From Mycobacterium sp. HUMS_12744610 (GTDB lineage Bacteria; Actinomycetota; Actinomycetes; Mycobacteriales; Mycobacteriaceae), in assembly GCF_041206865.1 (NCBI RefSeq), contig NZ_JBGEDP010000001.1, forward strand, positions 5,952,001 to 6,016,000: a stretch of 64,000 bases of DNA. Reading direction: 5' to 3'. Positions 1 through 9,156 of the stretch are shown here, piece after piece (within the stretch, counting starts at the first letter, position 1; each line of letters begins with the position of its first letter). The translations under genes were made by a program, and so were the position numbers. The notes under the pieces were generated by a model that was given only the letters and a program-made list of their open reading frames with translations, made no database searches and had not been told where the DNA came from.

Positions 1-264
<264 letters not shown>

Positions 265-371
265 GCTCGAGGCCCGGTCACACTCAGCCGGCGCACGCCA
301 CGGGCGGCTGGCTCATGCCGCGGTCACCTTTCCCGGGACGACGGCCGGCGCCGGCCCGCTGTCGACGACGT

Positions 372-900
372 TCAACCCGGCCAGCCGGCGCGCAGTGCAT
401 TGCCGGCGACGGCGTCCAGGGTGTCCGTGTCCTCGGTGTCGACGAGCGACGTCGACTGGTAAGCGGCCCGGACGGCGTACCTTTCGGCGCTTGCCGACAT
501 CGGCGCACTCACGTCGCGGGCCGCGCGGGAGGCTGCATCCCAGGCCGCGATCGGCGACGTCTCGCCGGGGACCGGGCGGCGATGCAGTTCGGCGATGTCG
601 GTGATGCCTTGTGCCGCAGCACCGTTGGCGTACCGGATCACCAGCCCGGGGCGGGCTGGTCAGCAGTTTGATCGCCCACGTGCGAATGACGTGGTCGGCG
701 ACGTCGGCGGTGCCCACCGTCAGCCAGCCCAGGTCGAGGACGAGGACCGCGTCCGCCGGGGACAGATAGCCGTCCGGTCCGGCCAGTCGTCTTTCGCTTC
801 GCGTGCCGCATTGCGCCTGCGGGACCGGGAGGCGATTGGTTCGCGCCGGTACCGGCCGGGTTGACGGCCCGCGCCGGCATGGGACACGATGGCGGAAAGC
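372..900 (-). pseudogene. Degenerate hypothetical gene with frameshifts
   Basis: No single long frame covers this 600-base stretch, but on the minus strand two frames carry protein-like sequence that join sensibly. One frame holds DGYLSPADAVLVLDLGWLTV and continues to ...TWAIKLLTSPP. The other begins at about position 645 with GLVIRYANGAAAQG and runs to a stop at 372. The switch sits in a C/G run near 645-655. A third frame upstream (about 780-850) also looks coding, suggesting a second shift. I do not recognise the family. It could be a decayed gene or a real gene broken by sequencing indels; the plus-strand frames look like shadows. Confidence 0.35.
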
Positions 901-929
901 CTGAGTGAACCGCAATACCGGGGGTGGGA

Positions 930-1502
930 ATGGCCGACATCACCATGTTGATCCTCGCCGACCATCAACGGTTTCGCGAGCAGTTCGCCGAGCTGGACCT
1001 GCTGCAGGCGCAGCCGGAGGTCGACGGTGCCGCGCTCGAGCGGGTCTGGCGGCCGCTCGCCGACCAACTCGACGTGCACGCCTACATCGAGGAGAAGATC
1101 TTCTACCCGCAGCTCCTGCGGCGCGGCGCCGACGACCCCGAGGGCGAGACGCTCGACGCCATCGGCGATCACAACGACATCCGCGACGCGGTGCGCGCCG
1201 CCGACTCGGCGGAGGCCGGCTCCGCGGAGTGGTGGGACGCGGTCGGCCGCGCGCGCCAGGCCAACGACGAGCACATGGGCGAAGAGGAGCGAGAAGGGCT
1301 CTCCGATTTCCGGCGCCATGCCCCGATCGGCCTTCGCGAGGCACTCGGCCGGCAGTACAGCGAGTTCGTGGCCGAGCATCCCACCACCGAGGGGGTGCCG
1401 GTCGTCGACCGCGACCCCGAAGGCTACGTCGAAGACGTCGCGAACGCGCGGCCACGGCGCAGTGACTATTCGCTCGGCATCGGCAGCCTGAAGGGCGAGT
1501 GA
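930..1502 (+). CDS. Hemerythrin (HHE) domain protein
   Basis: A 190-residue cytoplasmic protein with the non-haem di-iron hemerythrin cation-binding fold in its first ~140 residues. Visible candidate ligands are His in LADHQRF, His and Glu in VHAYIEEKIFYP, His in GDHNDIRD, and His plus the following acidic residues in NDEHMGEEE. Such proteins bind O2, NO or iron, or sense redox state; the specific role here is not determinable. The C-terminal ~50 residues are acidic and probably flexible. ATG at 930 is chosen because a G-rich run at 920-924 sits 5 bases upstream; a GTG at 924 in the same frame is the alternative. It stands alone, convergent with the PIG-L gene. Confidence 0.85.
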   Translation: MADITMLILADHQRFREQFAELDLLQAQPEVDGAALERVWRPLADQLDVHAYIEEKIFYPQLLRRGADDPEGETLDAIGDHNDIRDAVRAADSAEAGSAEWWDAVGRARQANDEHMGEEEREGLSDFRRHAPIGLREALGRQYSEFVAEHPTTEGVPVVDRDPEGYVEDVANARPRRSDYSLGIGSLKGE

Positions 1503-1523
1503 GCGCCGGGCGGGGACGGGCCC

Positions 1524-2300
1524 TCAGGTGGCGAAGATGTCGTCGCGCACCGCGGTCGTGTCCCGCACCGCGGGATCGACGAACCATTCGCGCCCCGCGA
1601 CCAACCCGTACGCCGCCGACGGCAGCAGCGCCAACAGCGGTCGCGCCGGCCCGGGCAGCTGGGACCGGTGCTGCGCGATCGCCCGCTTCTTCTGCGCCAC
1701 GAACGGTCGCACGTCGATCCGGTGGGTGATCGAGGACCGCGGGCTGTACGCGGAGGGAACGATTGCTGCGTCGTAGAAGTAGGGCAGGCGCAGGCGCTGG
1801 GCGATCCGGAGCCCGCGCATGAGCAGTTCACGCGGCATCGTCGCGTACACGATCCGCGGCGTGGCCGCCAACCGGGCGGCACGCTCACCGACCTCGTGCA
1901 CCTTGACGTGGTCGCGGTGGCCGTACCCGCCGTTGGCCTCGTAGCTGATGAGCAGGTCCGCGTGCTCTTCCCGCAGGACGTCGGCCAGCCGCCGCGCGGC
2001 CTCGTCGGCGTCGGCCCGCGCGAACCGGATGCGGCCGGGCGGATCGGGGAACAGGACCGGCCCGTAACCGCTGTCGGCATAGCCGAGGTGCGCCACCCGA
2101 TGCACACCGAGCACCCCCGCGCTCGCACGCAACTCCACCATGCGATCCACGGCCGGCCGGTCGCCGGGCCCGCCCACGGATCCGTCCGTGGCGACGACGA
2201 CGACAACCCGGTGGCCCTCGGCCGCCGCGCGGGCGAGCGTTCCGCCGGTCAGCAGCACCTCATCGTCGGGATGCGCGTGGAACGCGACGACGGTGGCCAT
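1524..2300 (-). CDS. PIG-L family deacetylase (LmbE-like, zinc-dependent)
   Basis: A 258-residue protein of the PIG-L/LmbE family, which in actinobacteria includes MshB (GlcNAc-Ins deacetylase of mycothiol synthesis) and Mca (mycothiol conjugate amidase). The N-terminus has the zinc/catalytic motif AHPDDE at residues 9-14 followed by a Rossmann-like strand-turn (TGGTLARAAAEGH). The third metal ligand is in GYGHRDHVKVHE, about residues 125-136. The sequence is not close enough to what I remember of MshB or Mca to assign either, so the substrate (an N-acetyl sugar or amide) is open. ATG start. It is convergent with the hemerythrin gene and co-directional with the downstream-numbered methyltransferase gene, 37 bases apart. 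Confidence 0.85.
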   Translation of the reverse strand: MATVVAFHAHPDDEVLLTGGTLARAAAEGHRVVVVVATDGSVGGPGDRPAVDRMVELRASAGVLGVHRVAHLGYADSGYGPVLFPDPPGRIRFARADADEAARRLADVLREEHADLLISYEANGGYGHRDHVKVHEVGERAARLAATPRIVYATMPRELLMRGLRIAQRLRLPYFYDAAIVPSAYSPRSSITHRIDVRPFVAQKKRAIAQHRSQLPGPARPLLALLPSAAYGLVAGREWFVDPAVRDTTAVRDDIFAT

Positions 2301-2336
2301 AGCGCACCCTATCGAGCGAACGCGGCCGGTGGTTGC

Positions 2337-3224
2337 TCAACGGATGCGGGTGGCGGTGAAGAACTTGCTGCCGAGGAGGCGCTCGAAGACCGGTGGCAGA
2401 CCCTGGAACGGCCGTCCGTACTCGTTGGCGGCCTTGTCCACCAGGTCGACGCCGGTGACCTCCCAATCCCGTTCGGCGAGCCAGCTTTTGGTGTCCCGGC
2501 GCGGATCGTCGTACCAGAGGTCGGCGACCGGCGGCTGGGTGCCGTCGTCGCTGGGCGGCATGCTCGCGGCGAACTCGGCCAGCTCCCCGGGCCGTGGGCC
2601 CAGTTCGGCCGCGACGTGACTGCCCGCGGCCGACAGTTCGTGCAACTTTTCGAACAGCGCGTCCTGGGCGGGCCCGGGCAGGTAGGGCAGCAGGCCCTCC
2701 AACGCCCACGCCGTCGGTTGGCCGGGGTCGAAGCCGGCCGCGGTGAGCGCACCCGCCCAGTCCTCCCGCAGGTCGACGGCGACGGGGACGCGCGGTGCCG
2801 CCGGGACGGCGCCGCGCCCGTCCAGCACCTGCTGCTTGAACTCGAGCACCCGGGGCTGGTCGACCTCGAAGACCGTGCACCCCGCCGGCCACGACAACCG
2901 GTAGGCGCGACTGTCCAGACCCGCCGCCAGGATCACCGCCTGGCGCGTTCCGCCCCGCCCGGCGCCGGCGAAGAAGTCGTCGAAGAATCGGGTGCGCACA
3001 CCCACCCACTGGGCGTTGACTCCCGCCGTGCTCGACAGGTCCGTGTCGGCCACTGCCGCAGCGAGATTGGGCTCGCCGGCGGCGGCGACGAAGCCGGCCG
3101 CGAAGGCGTCGTCCGCCAGCGGCGGGTCCAGCGCGGCATCGAGCGCCCGCGCCGCACACACGGCCAGCGCCGTGAAGCCGACGCTCGTGACGATGTCCCA
3201 GGTGTCACCGGCAGTGCGGGCCAC
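2337..3224 (-). CDS. TIGR00027-type SAM-dependent methyltransferase
   Basis: A 295-residue member of the large mycobacterial family of putative S-adenosylmethionine methyltransferases (TIGR00027, related to leucine carboxyl methyltransferases). Signature blocks are DTWDIVTSVG at the N-terminus, VGVRTRFFDDFF, QAVILAAGLDSRAYRL (SAM-binding strand-loop), VFEVDQP and the LEGLLPYLP block. Substrates of this family are largely unknown; a few act in lipid or methyl-ester formation. GTG at 3224 is preferred: AGGGGAGG lies 5 bases upstream and translation gives the usual M-A-R-T-x-x-D-T-W start. A GTG three bases earlier is in frame. A paralogue lies at 22051-22950. Upstream (3301-3310) is an AT-rich patch with the palindrome TTAGCTAA that may hold its promoter or operator. 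Confidence 0.87.
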   Translation of the reverse strand: MARTAGDTWDIVTSVGFTALAVCAARALDAALDPPLADDAFAAGFVAAAGEPNLAAAVADTDLSSTAGVNAQWVGVRTRFFDDFFAGAGRGGTRQAVILAAGLDSRAYRLSWPAGCTVFEVDQPRVLEFKQQVLDGRGAVPAAPRVPVAVDLREDWAGALTAAGFDPGQPTAWALEGLLPYLPGPAQDALFEKLHELSAAGSHVAAELGPRPGELAEFAASMPPSDDGTQPPVADLWYDDPRRDTKSWLAERDWEVTGVDLVDKAANEYGRPFQGLPPVFERLLGSKFFTATRIR

Positions 3225-3429
3225 CACGACCTCCCCTCTTCGCCGGTACCGCGCGGGTCTGCGCGCGCAGCACCACACACGGCAACCGGCATTTCGTTTG
3301 TTTAGCTAACGACAGCGTACGCCCGATTCCGTCGCGGTCGCCGCCGGGCGTGCCGGTGTGCGACGACGGTCACGAGCCGCGCATGATCTCGCAGGTTTGG
3401 CATCCGCGGGTGGGGGGGATTATCCCGTC

Positions 3430-4183
3430 ATGATCGCACGCCACATCGCTCGTTTTCTCGGTCCGGCCGTCGTCGCCGCCTCCGGACTCAGCGCCTCCGC
3501 CCTCACCTCTGCCGCCGTCCCGTTCGCCGCCGCCGCCGGCTGCCCCGACGTCCAGGTGGTCGCCGCCCGCGGCACCGGGGAAGACCCCGGCCCCGGCCCG
3601 ACCGTGCAGGCCTTCATCGACAACCTGCGCCCCCGCGTGGCCGGCAAGTCCTTCGACGTCTACTCGGTCAACTACCCCGCCAGCGACCAATGGGACACCG
3701 GGGTCGAGGGCGTCAAAGACGCTGGGGCACACGTCCTCTCCATGCCAACAATGCCCCAACACCAAGATGGTGCTCAGCGGCTACTCCCAGGGCGCGGCCA
3801 TCATGGGCTTCGTCACCTCCCCCGCCGTACCCGACGGCATCGACCCCACCAGCGTGCCCAAACCCCTGAGCCCCGAGATCGCCAACCACGTCTCCTCGGT
3901 CGTGCTGTTCGGCACCCCCAACGAGCGCGCCATGAACTTCCTCGGCGAGCCGCCGCTGGCCATCGGCCCGCTGTATCAGGCCAAGACCATCAAGGTCTGC
4001 GTCCAGGACGACCCGGTGTGCTCCGACGGGCTCAACTTCGCCGCCCACAACACCTACATCGACGACGTCAGCATGATCGACAAGGGCGCCGCCTTCGCCG
4101 CCAGCCGCATCAACGGCACCCCCGACCCCCAGGCACCGGTCTCGGTGGCCGGCGCCACCACCGGCGGCGGCTTCGGCGACTGA
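3430..4183 (+). pseudogene. Cutinase family secreted esterase, frameshifted
   Basis: A cutinase-like serine esterase (culp family, secreted lipolytic enzymes of mycobacteria) split over two frames. The first frame, from ATG 3430, gives a signal peptide (MIARHIARFLGP plus a hydrophobic core ending in AAAA), then GCPDVQVVAARGTGE, the cutinase N-terminal block, and continues to about 3745. The second frame picks up at about 3749 with CPNTKMVLSGYSQGAA, which contains the nucleophile Ser, then the Asp block CVQDDPVC and the His block FAAHNTY, and stops at 4183. One extra base (or two missing) at about 3740-3755 explains it. All catalytic residues survive, so the frameshift is recent or a sequencing indel. 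An intact paralogue is at 19516-20259. Confidence 0.8.
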
Positions 4184-4267
4184 GACCCATCGGCCGCGGC
4201 GCCTCCGGAATGACAGGTCCCCGTTCGCGTTGACTAGTGCGGGTGAACGCGACAGCCAGGAGGTGGC

Positions 4268-5311
4268 GTGAAGGTCATCGGTTTCGAGGAGCACTACAAG
4301 CTTGCGGCCGTGTCGGAGGAACATCGCAGGCGGGGCAGCACGTCGGCGACCGACCTGCTCGGGGCAGCCGGTTACGGGGGCACCGGCACCCAGGGCGAGT
4401 GGCCACCGGGCATCTACGACCTGGGTGCGGGGCGGATCGCGGCCATGGACGCCGCGGGCATCGACATGCAGATCCTCTCGCACAGCGTCCCGGGACCCGA
4501 GACCCTCGAGCCGCCGGTGGCGGTCGAGCTGGCCAGGCAGGCCAATGACGCCGTGGCCGCCGCGGTCGGCGAGTACCCCGACCGGTTCCGTGGCTTCGCC
4601 ACGCTGCCGATGCTCGCCCCGGAAGCGGCCGCGGCCGAACTCGAACGCACTGTCCGCGAGGGCGGCTTCGTCGGGGCGTTGGTCAACGGTCACGTCAACG
4701 GCCGCTATCTCGACGACCGCTTCTTCTGGCCGGTCTTCGAGGCCGCCGAAAGTCTGGGCGTGCCAATCTATTTGCATCCAACCATCCCGCCGCAGCCGGT
4801 GATCGACGCGTGCTACGGCGGCTTCGACCCGAAGATATCGGCGCGGTTGGCGGCCGCCGGCGTCGGCTGGCACATCGACACCGGGATCCACTGCCTGCGC
4901 CTGATCCTGGGCGGGGTGTTCGACCGGTTCCCGACGCTGCAGGTCATCGTCGGACACCATTTCGAGGCGCTGACCTGGATGGGCTGGCGCGCCGACTACT
5001 CGTTCCCGCGCGAAGCGACCGGCCTCGAGCGCACCGTCAAGGACTACCTTCGGGAGAACTTCTACGGCGGCATCCTCGCCGGCGACTTCTACAGCCAGGA
5101 TCCCGGCGCGATGGACCCGACGTGGAGCCTGTCCTTCACCGCCTATCGGGCCATGGTCGACGCCATCGGCATCGACCGCATCGTGTTCACCGCCGACTAT
5201 CCCTACGGCAACATGACCGCGTGCCGGCGGTTTCTCGACCAGATGCCGATCAGCCCCGCCGACAAGGAGAAGATCGCCCACCGCAACGCCGAGCGCCTGC
5301 TCGGGCTGTGA
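4268..5311 (+). CDS. Amidohydrolase-2 family protein (decarboxylase-like)
   Basis: A 347-residue TIM-barrel metal-dependent hydrolase/decarboxylase of the Amidohydro_2 family (ACMSD, gamma-resorcylate and related decarboxylases). Metal-ligand candidates are E and H in GFEEHYK (residues 6-10; the E-x-H variant seen in gamma-resorcylate-type enzymes), His in IYLHPTIPP, His in IVGHHFEAL and Asp in FTADYPYG. Family knowledge points to non-oxidative decarboxylation of an aromatic or heteroaromatic acid, but hydrolases share the fold. GTG 4268 is preceded by AGGAGGTGG. It is first in an operon with the three subunits of a molybdenum hydroxylase; its stop overlaps the next start, so the two activities probably serve one pathway. 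Confidence 0.82.
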   Translation: MKVIGFEEHYKLAAVSEEHRRRGSTSATDLLGAAGYGGTGTQGEWPPGIYDLGAGRIAAMDAAGIDMQILSHSVPGPETLEPPVAVELARQANDAVAAAVGEYPDRFRGFATLPMLAPEAAAAELERTVREGGFVGALVNGHVNGRYLDDRFFWPVFEAAESLGVPIYLHPTIPPQPVIDACYGGFDPKISARLAAAGVGWHIDTGIHCLRLILGGVFDRFPTLQVIVGHHFEALTWMGWRADYSFPREATGLERTVKDYLRENFYGGILAGDFYSQDPGAMDPTWSLSFTAYRAMVDAIGIDRIVFTADYPYGNMTACRRFLDQMPISPADKEKIAHRNAERLLGL

Positions 5312-7545
5312 GCCGACGGCCGATGGCCCGGCTGATCGGCGCCCGCCTGCAGCGCCGCGAGGATCCGCCCCTGGTGCGCGGGGCCGGCGCCTACGTCGGG
5401 GACCTGCGCGTGCCCGGCTGCCTGGAGGCCGCGTTCGTGCGCAGCGACGTCGCCCACGGTGAGCTGCGCGCGGTGGACCTGGCGCCGGCCCGGCGGCTGC
5501 CGGAGGTGGCCGGCGCCTGGTCGCACGCCGACCTGCCGGCCCTGCCCGACACCCCGCCGATGCTGGATCGGGAGTCCGTGCGCGGGCGCCCCTGGCCGGC
5601 CCTGGCCACCGGGCGCGTGCGCTACGTCGGGGAGCCGCTGGCGATCGTCGTCGCCGCCGACCGCTACCTGGCCGAGGACGCCCGCGACGCCGCACGGATC
5701 GACATCGCGCCGCTGCCGGTCGTCCTCGACCCGACCGAGGCCGCCGCGAGCGCCGTGCGGCTGTTCCCCGGCTCCGACAACGTGGCGCTGCAGCGGGATT
5801 TCGGCGAGCCGATCGGCGACCCGGTGTGGCGCGCCGCGGCCGTGGTGGTCGAGGCCCGCTACCGCCAGCAATTGCTCGCCCACACCTATCTGGAGGCCAG
5901 GGCGATCCTGGTCAGTCCCCGCCCCGACGGCGGACTGACCGTCTGGGCGTCGCACCAGGCGCCGCACCGGCTGCGCGGCGACCTGGCCGGCGCGTTCGGG
6001 CTGCGGACCGAACAGGTCCGCGTCATCGTGCCCGACGTGGGCGGCGCCTTCGGCGGGAAGAGCCAGACCTGGCCCGAATACCTCGCGGTGGCGGCGGCGG
6101 CGCTCCAGCTGGGCCGGCCGGTGCGGTGGACGGAGGATCGCGCCGAGGCCCTGGCCGGCCCCCCGCACGGACGCGGCCAGAACCAGTGGGCCCGCATGGC
6201 CGCCGACGCCGACGGCCGCATCCTGGCCTACGAGCTGCACATCGACGCCGACGTGGGCGCCTATCCGCACACCGGCGCGTTCGTGCCGGTGATCTCGGCG
6301 ATGATCGCCACCGGCGCCTACTCGATCCCCCAGGTGCACGTGAAGACCCGCTCGGTCGTCACCAACACCGCCCCGACCAGCCCCTACCGGGGCGCCGGGC
6401 GACCGGAGGCCGCGGCGGCGATCGAGCGCACCGTCGAATTGCTGGCCCGGCGGCTGGGCATTGACCCGGCGGAGCTGCGGCGGCGCAATTTCATTGCGCC
6501 GCAGGACTTTCCCTATACCACCCCGACCGGGTTCACCTACGACAGCGGCGACTACGCGGCCGCCCTGGACGTGGCCCTGCGGGAACTGGGCTACGACCGG
6601 TGGCGCGCCGAGCAGGCCCGCCGCCGCGACACCGCCGCGCCACCCCTCGGCATCGGGCTGTGCGCCTATGTCGAACGCTCGGGCATCGGCGAGGAATTCG
6701 GTGCCGTCGAGGCGTGCCCCGACGGCACCTTCGTGGCGTTGTCGGGTTGCTGTTCCACCGGCCAGGGCCACGCGACGTCGTTCCCGCAGGTTGTCGCCGA
6801 CGTGCTGGACGTCGACGTCGACCGGGTGCGGCTGGTCGAGCGCGACACCGCCGTGATCCCGCGGGGCACCGGCTCGTTCGCCAGCCGGTCGATGCAGATC
6901 GGGGGCGCCGCGCTGTACCGGGCGGCCGGTGAGCTCATCGACCTCGCCCGGCGGCGGGCGGCCGAGAAGTGGGCGGTGCCAGTCGACGACGTCGGCTACG
7001 ACGGCGGCGAGTTGGTCGCCGGGGACCGGCGGATGCCGCTGGGCGAGCTGGCCGGTGCCGCGCAGCTGCGGGCGGAAGTGACCACCTCGGCGCCGGAGGC
7101 CTTCCCCTTCGGCGCCTACGCCGCAGTGGTGGAGGTGGACCCGGAGCTGGGCGACGTCACGGTGTTGCGGATCGTCGCCGTGGACGACTACGGCGTCGTG
7201 GTCAACCCGCTGATCGTCGACGGGCAGGCCTACGGCTCGACCATGCAGGGCCTCGGCCAGGCGCTCTACGAGGACGTCCGCTACGAACGCGACGGCACCC
7301 CCGCCGCCCGCAGCCTGCTCGACTACCTCATCCCCACGGTGTCCGAGCTGCCGCCGCTGGCCTTCGCCGAAACGTGCACCCCGAACCCGAACACGCCGCT
7401 GGGCGCCAAGGGCGCCGGCGAGTCCGGCTGCATCGGGGTGCCCCCGGCGATCGTCAACGCCGTCGTCGACGCGCTCGGCCTCGACGACCCGTCGGCGCTG
7501 CAGATGCCCCTGACCCCGTACACCTGCTGGAGCGCCGCGCAATGA
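5308..7545 (+). CDS. Molybdenum hydroxylase large subunit (CoxL/XdhB type)
   Basis: A 745-residue molybdopterin-binding large subunit of the xanthine oxidase/CO dehydrogenase family. It contains the a/b hammerhead domain at the N-terminus (about residues 20-130), then the Mo-cofactor domains with GGAFGGKSQ (about 245-255), the active-site loop SPYRGAGRPE (about 357-366) and the catalytic Glu in KGAGESGCIG (Glu705). The loop reads PYRGAGR, like form II or other hydroxylases, not the AYxCSFR loop of true form I CO dehydrogenase, so CO is an unlikely substrate; an aromatic or N-heterocyclic substrate is more likely. Start GTG 5308 overlaps the upstream stop (GTGA); an in-frame ATG at 5323 is possible. 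Its own stop overlaps the next ATG. Confidence 0.9.
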   Translation: MSRRPMARLIGARLQRREDPPLVRGAGAYVGDLRVPGCLEAAFVRSDVAHGELRAVDLAPARRLPEVAGAWSHADLPALPDTPPMLDRESVRGRPWPALATGRVRYVGEPLAIVVAADRYLAEDARDAARIDIAPLPVVLDPTEAAASAVRLFPGSDNVALQRDFGEPIGDPVWRAAAVVVEARYRQQLLAHTYLEARAILVSPRPDGGLTVWASHQAPHRLRGDLAGAFGLRTEQVRVIVPDVGGAFGGKSQTWPEYLAVAAAALQLGRPVRWTEDRAEALAGPPHGRGQNQWARMAADADGRILAYELHIDADVGAYPHTGAFVPVISAMIATGAYSIPQVHVKTRSVVTNTAPTSPYRGAGRPEAAAAIERTVELLARRLGIDPAELRRRNFIAPQDFPYTTPTGFTYDSGDYAAALDVALRELGYDRWRAEQARRRDTAAPPLGIGLCAYVERSGIGEEFGAVEACPDGTFVALSGCCSTGQGHATSFPQVVADVLDVDVDRVRLVERDTAVIPRGTGSFASRSMQIGGAALYRAAGELIDLARRRAAEKWAVPVDDVGYDGGELVAGDRRMPLGELAGAAQLRAEVTTSAPEAFPFGAYAAVVEVDPELGDVTVLRIVAVDDYGVVVNPLIVDGQAYGSTMQGLGQALYEDVRYERDGTPAARSLLDYLIPTVSELPPLAFAETCTPNPNTPLGAKGAGESGCIGVPPAIVNAVVDALGLDDPSALQMPLTPYTCWSAAQ

Positions 7546-8399
7546 AGCCCGCGCCGTTCGACTACGTCGCCGCGCAGAGCCCCGACGACGCCGTGGCCAC
7601 CCTCGCCGACGGCAACACCCACGTGCTGGCGGGCGGGCAGAGCCTGGTGCTGGAGATGAACTTCCGCCGCGCGCGGCCGCGCCGGCTCGTCGACATCAAC
7701 GGCGTAGCCGGCTTCGGCGCCATCGCCGTGGACGGGTCGGTCCTGCGGGTCGGCCCGCTGGCGCGCCACCGCGCCTTCGAGTCCGCCCCGTTAGCCGGTC
7801 CGCTGGGCGCGCTGCTGCAGCGGGTCGCCCACCACATCGCCCATCCGCCCATCCGCGCCCGTGGCACGATGGCGGGGAGCCTCGCCTACGCCCACCCGGC
7901 CGCCGAGTGGCCCGCGGTCGCCGCCGCGCTGGACGCCGAGATCGAGTTGCGCGGCCCCGGCGGCAGTCGCCTCGTGCGGGCCGGCGAGTTCTTCACCGGC
8001 CCGTTCCGCACCGCCCGACGCCCCGACGAACTGCTCGCCGAGGTGCGCCTGCCGTTGCTGCCGCCCGGCACCGGCGTGGGTTTCGTCGAACACCGGCGGA
8101 CCCACGCCGGCTTCGCCGAGCTCGCGGTGCTGGCCGCGGTCACCGTCGGCGACGGCCGTGTCGTGTCCGCCTCGGTGGGGTTGGTCAACGCCGCCGATCG
8201 CCCGGTGCGGGCGGCGTCGGCCGAGGCGGCGCTGATCGGCCGGCCGTTCGACGACGACGCCATCGCCGGCGCGGCGGCGGCCGCCGCCGCGCACGACGCC
8301 GACCCGCGCCCGCAGCCCCACGCCGACATCGCCTACCAGCGCCACGCGGTGGCCGTGCTCACCCGGCGCGCGCTCACCCAGGCCCGGGACGGAGACTGA
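7542..8399 (+). CDS. Molybdenum hydroxylase FAD-binding subunit (CoxM type)
   Basis: A 285-residue FAD-binding medium subunit. It shows the PCMH-type FAD motif LAGGQSLVLEMN (about residues 29-40), the second FAD loop TMAGSLAYAHPAAEWP (about 108-123) and the C-terminal CO-dehydrogenase flavoprotein domain ending near residue 280. The second loop reads AGS where many homologues have GGS. It passes electrons from the 2Fe-2S subunit to an acceptor. ATG 7542 overlaps the large-subunit stop by four bases (ATGA), which implies translational coupling. The small subunit starts five bases after its stop. Confidence 0.9.
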   Translation: MKPAPFDYVAAQSPDDAVATLADGNTHVLAGGQSLVLEMNFRRARPRRLVDINGVAGFGAIAVDGSVLRVGPLARHRAFESAPLAGPLGALLQRVAHHIAHPPIRARGTMAGSLAYAHPAAEWPAVAAALDAEIELRGPGGSRLVRAGEFFTGPFRTARRPDELLAEVRLPLLPPGTGVGFVEHRRTHAGFAELAVLAAVTVGDGRVVSASVGLVNAADRPVRAASAEAALIGRPFDDDAIAGAAAAAAAHDADPRPQPHADIAYQRHAVAVLTRRALTQARDGD

Positions 8400-8403
8400 C
8401 GGG

Positions 8404-8880
8404 ATGCGAATAGCGTTGCGGGTCAACGGGGCCGGTTACGACATCGAGGTGCCGCCGCGCCGCACGCTGGCCGACGCGCTGCGCGAGGAGTGCGGGTTGA
8501 CCGGAACCCACCTCGGCTGCGAGCACGGCGTCTGCGGAGCGTGCACGGTGCTGGTGGACGGCGACGCGGTGCGCTCGTGCCTGATGTTCGCCGTGCAGTG
8601 CGACGGCCGGCAGGTCCGCACCGTGGAGGGGCTGGCCGCGGCGGACGGTTCCGAGCACCCGCTGCAGGCGGCGTTCACGGCCGAACACGCTTTGCAGTGC
8701 GGCTTCTGCACGCCGGGCTTCCTGATGCTGGCCGCGGGCGCGCTGGAAGCCGATCCGGGCGTCGCCGAGGATCCCGAGCGGCTGCGGGAGCTGCTCACCT
8801 CCAACCTGTGCCGCTGCACCGGTTACGAGGCGATCCGCCGCGCCGTCATCCGCGCCGCCCGCGATACCCTGAGCCGGTGA
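8404..8880 (+). CDS. Molybdenum hydroxylase [2Fe-2S] subunit (CoxS type)
   Basis: A 158-residue iron-sulphur subunit with two [2Fe-2S] clusters. The N-terminal plant-ferredoxin-type cluster is bound by GCEHGVCGACTVL and the later Cys of RSCLMF; the C-terminal helical cluster by QCGFCTPGF and NLCRCTGYE. Length and motifs match the small subunits of CO dehydrogenase/nicotinate/aldehyde hydroxylases. It links the Mo centre to FAD. The order large, FAD, small is a rearrangement of the M-S-L order seen in canonical cox operons. Its TGA overlaps the GTG of the following small gene. Confidence 0.92.
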   Translation: MRIALRVNGAGYDIEVPPRRTLADALREECGLTGTHLGCEHGVCGACTVLVDGDAVRSCLMFAVQCDGRQVRTVEGLAAADGSEHPLQAAFTAEHALQCGFCTPGFLMLAAGALEADPGVAEDPERLRELLTSNLCRCTGYEAIRRAVIRAARDTLSR

Positions 8881-9143
8881 GCGACCAGCGGGTGCTCGGC
8901 GGGGTGGTCCACGAACTCCCCGCGGACCTGCGCGACTCGCTCGTGGCCAACCCGACGGCACTCGCGGCGTGGCAGGACATCACCCCGCTGGCGCGCAACG
9001 AGTTCATCTGCTGGGTCGAGGACGCCAAGCAGGAGAAGACCCGGCAGCGCCGCATCCGCCGCACCGGCGAGGAGCTGGAGGAGGACAAGCGCCGGCCCTG
9101 CTGCTGGCCCGGCTGCAACCACCGTGAGCGCACCAGACGGTAG
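8877..9143 (+). CDS. YdeI/OmpD-associated family protein
   Basis: An 88-residue basic protein of the YdeI/OmdA family (bacteriocin-protection-like domain). Recognisable blocks are ELPADLRDSLVANPTA, WQDITPLARNEFICWVEDAK and TRQRRIRRTGEEL. The C-terminus has two Cys in RPCCWPGCNHR, a mycobacterial variant feature that could bind a metal. The molecular function of the family is poorly defined. GTG 8877 overlaps the stop of the [2Fe-2S] subunit, so it is co-transcribed with the hydroxylase operon, though a link in function is not implied by the family. Confidence 0.78.
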   Translation: MSDQRVLGGVVHELPADLRDSLVANPTALAAWQDITPLARNEFICWVEDAKQEKTRQRRIRRTGEELEEDKRRPCCWPGCNHRERTRR

Positions 9144-9156
9144 CCGTCCCCGTCGG

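Noticed and set aside
720..1379. Minus-strand frame of 219 codons opposite the hemerythrin gene
   Set aside because: It is the complementary shadow of a clearly recognisable hemerythrin protein.
1668..3305. 545-codon plus-strand frame opposite the PIG-L and methyltransferase genes
   Set aside because: Runs antisense through two genes with conserved motifs; His/Arg/Gly-rich composition is that of an antisense frame.
5203..7542. 779-codon minus-strand frame opposite the molybdenum hydroxylase large subunit
   Set aside because: Antisense shadow; the plus strand has all cofactor motifs of the family.
5308..8880. True CO dehydrogenase (form I cox operon)
   Set aside because: The active-site loop is PYRGAGR, not the AYxCSFR loop of form I enzymes, and the gene order differs.
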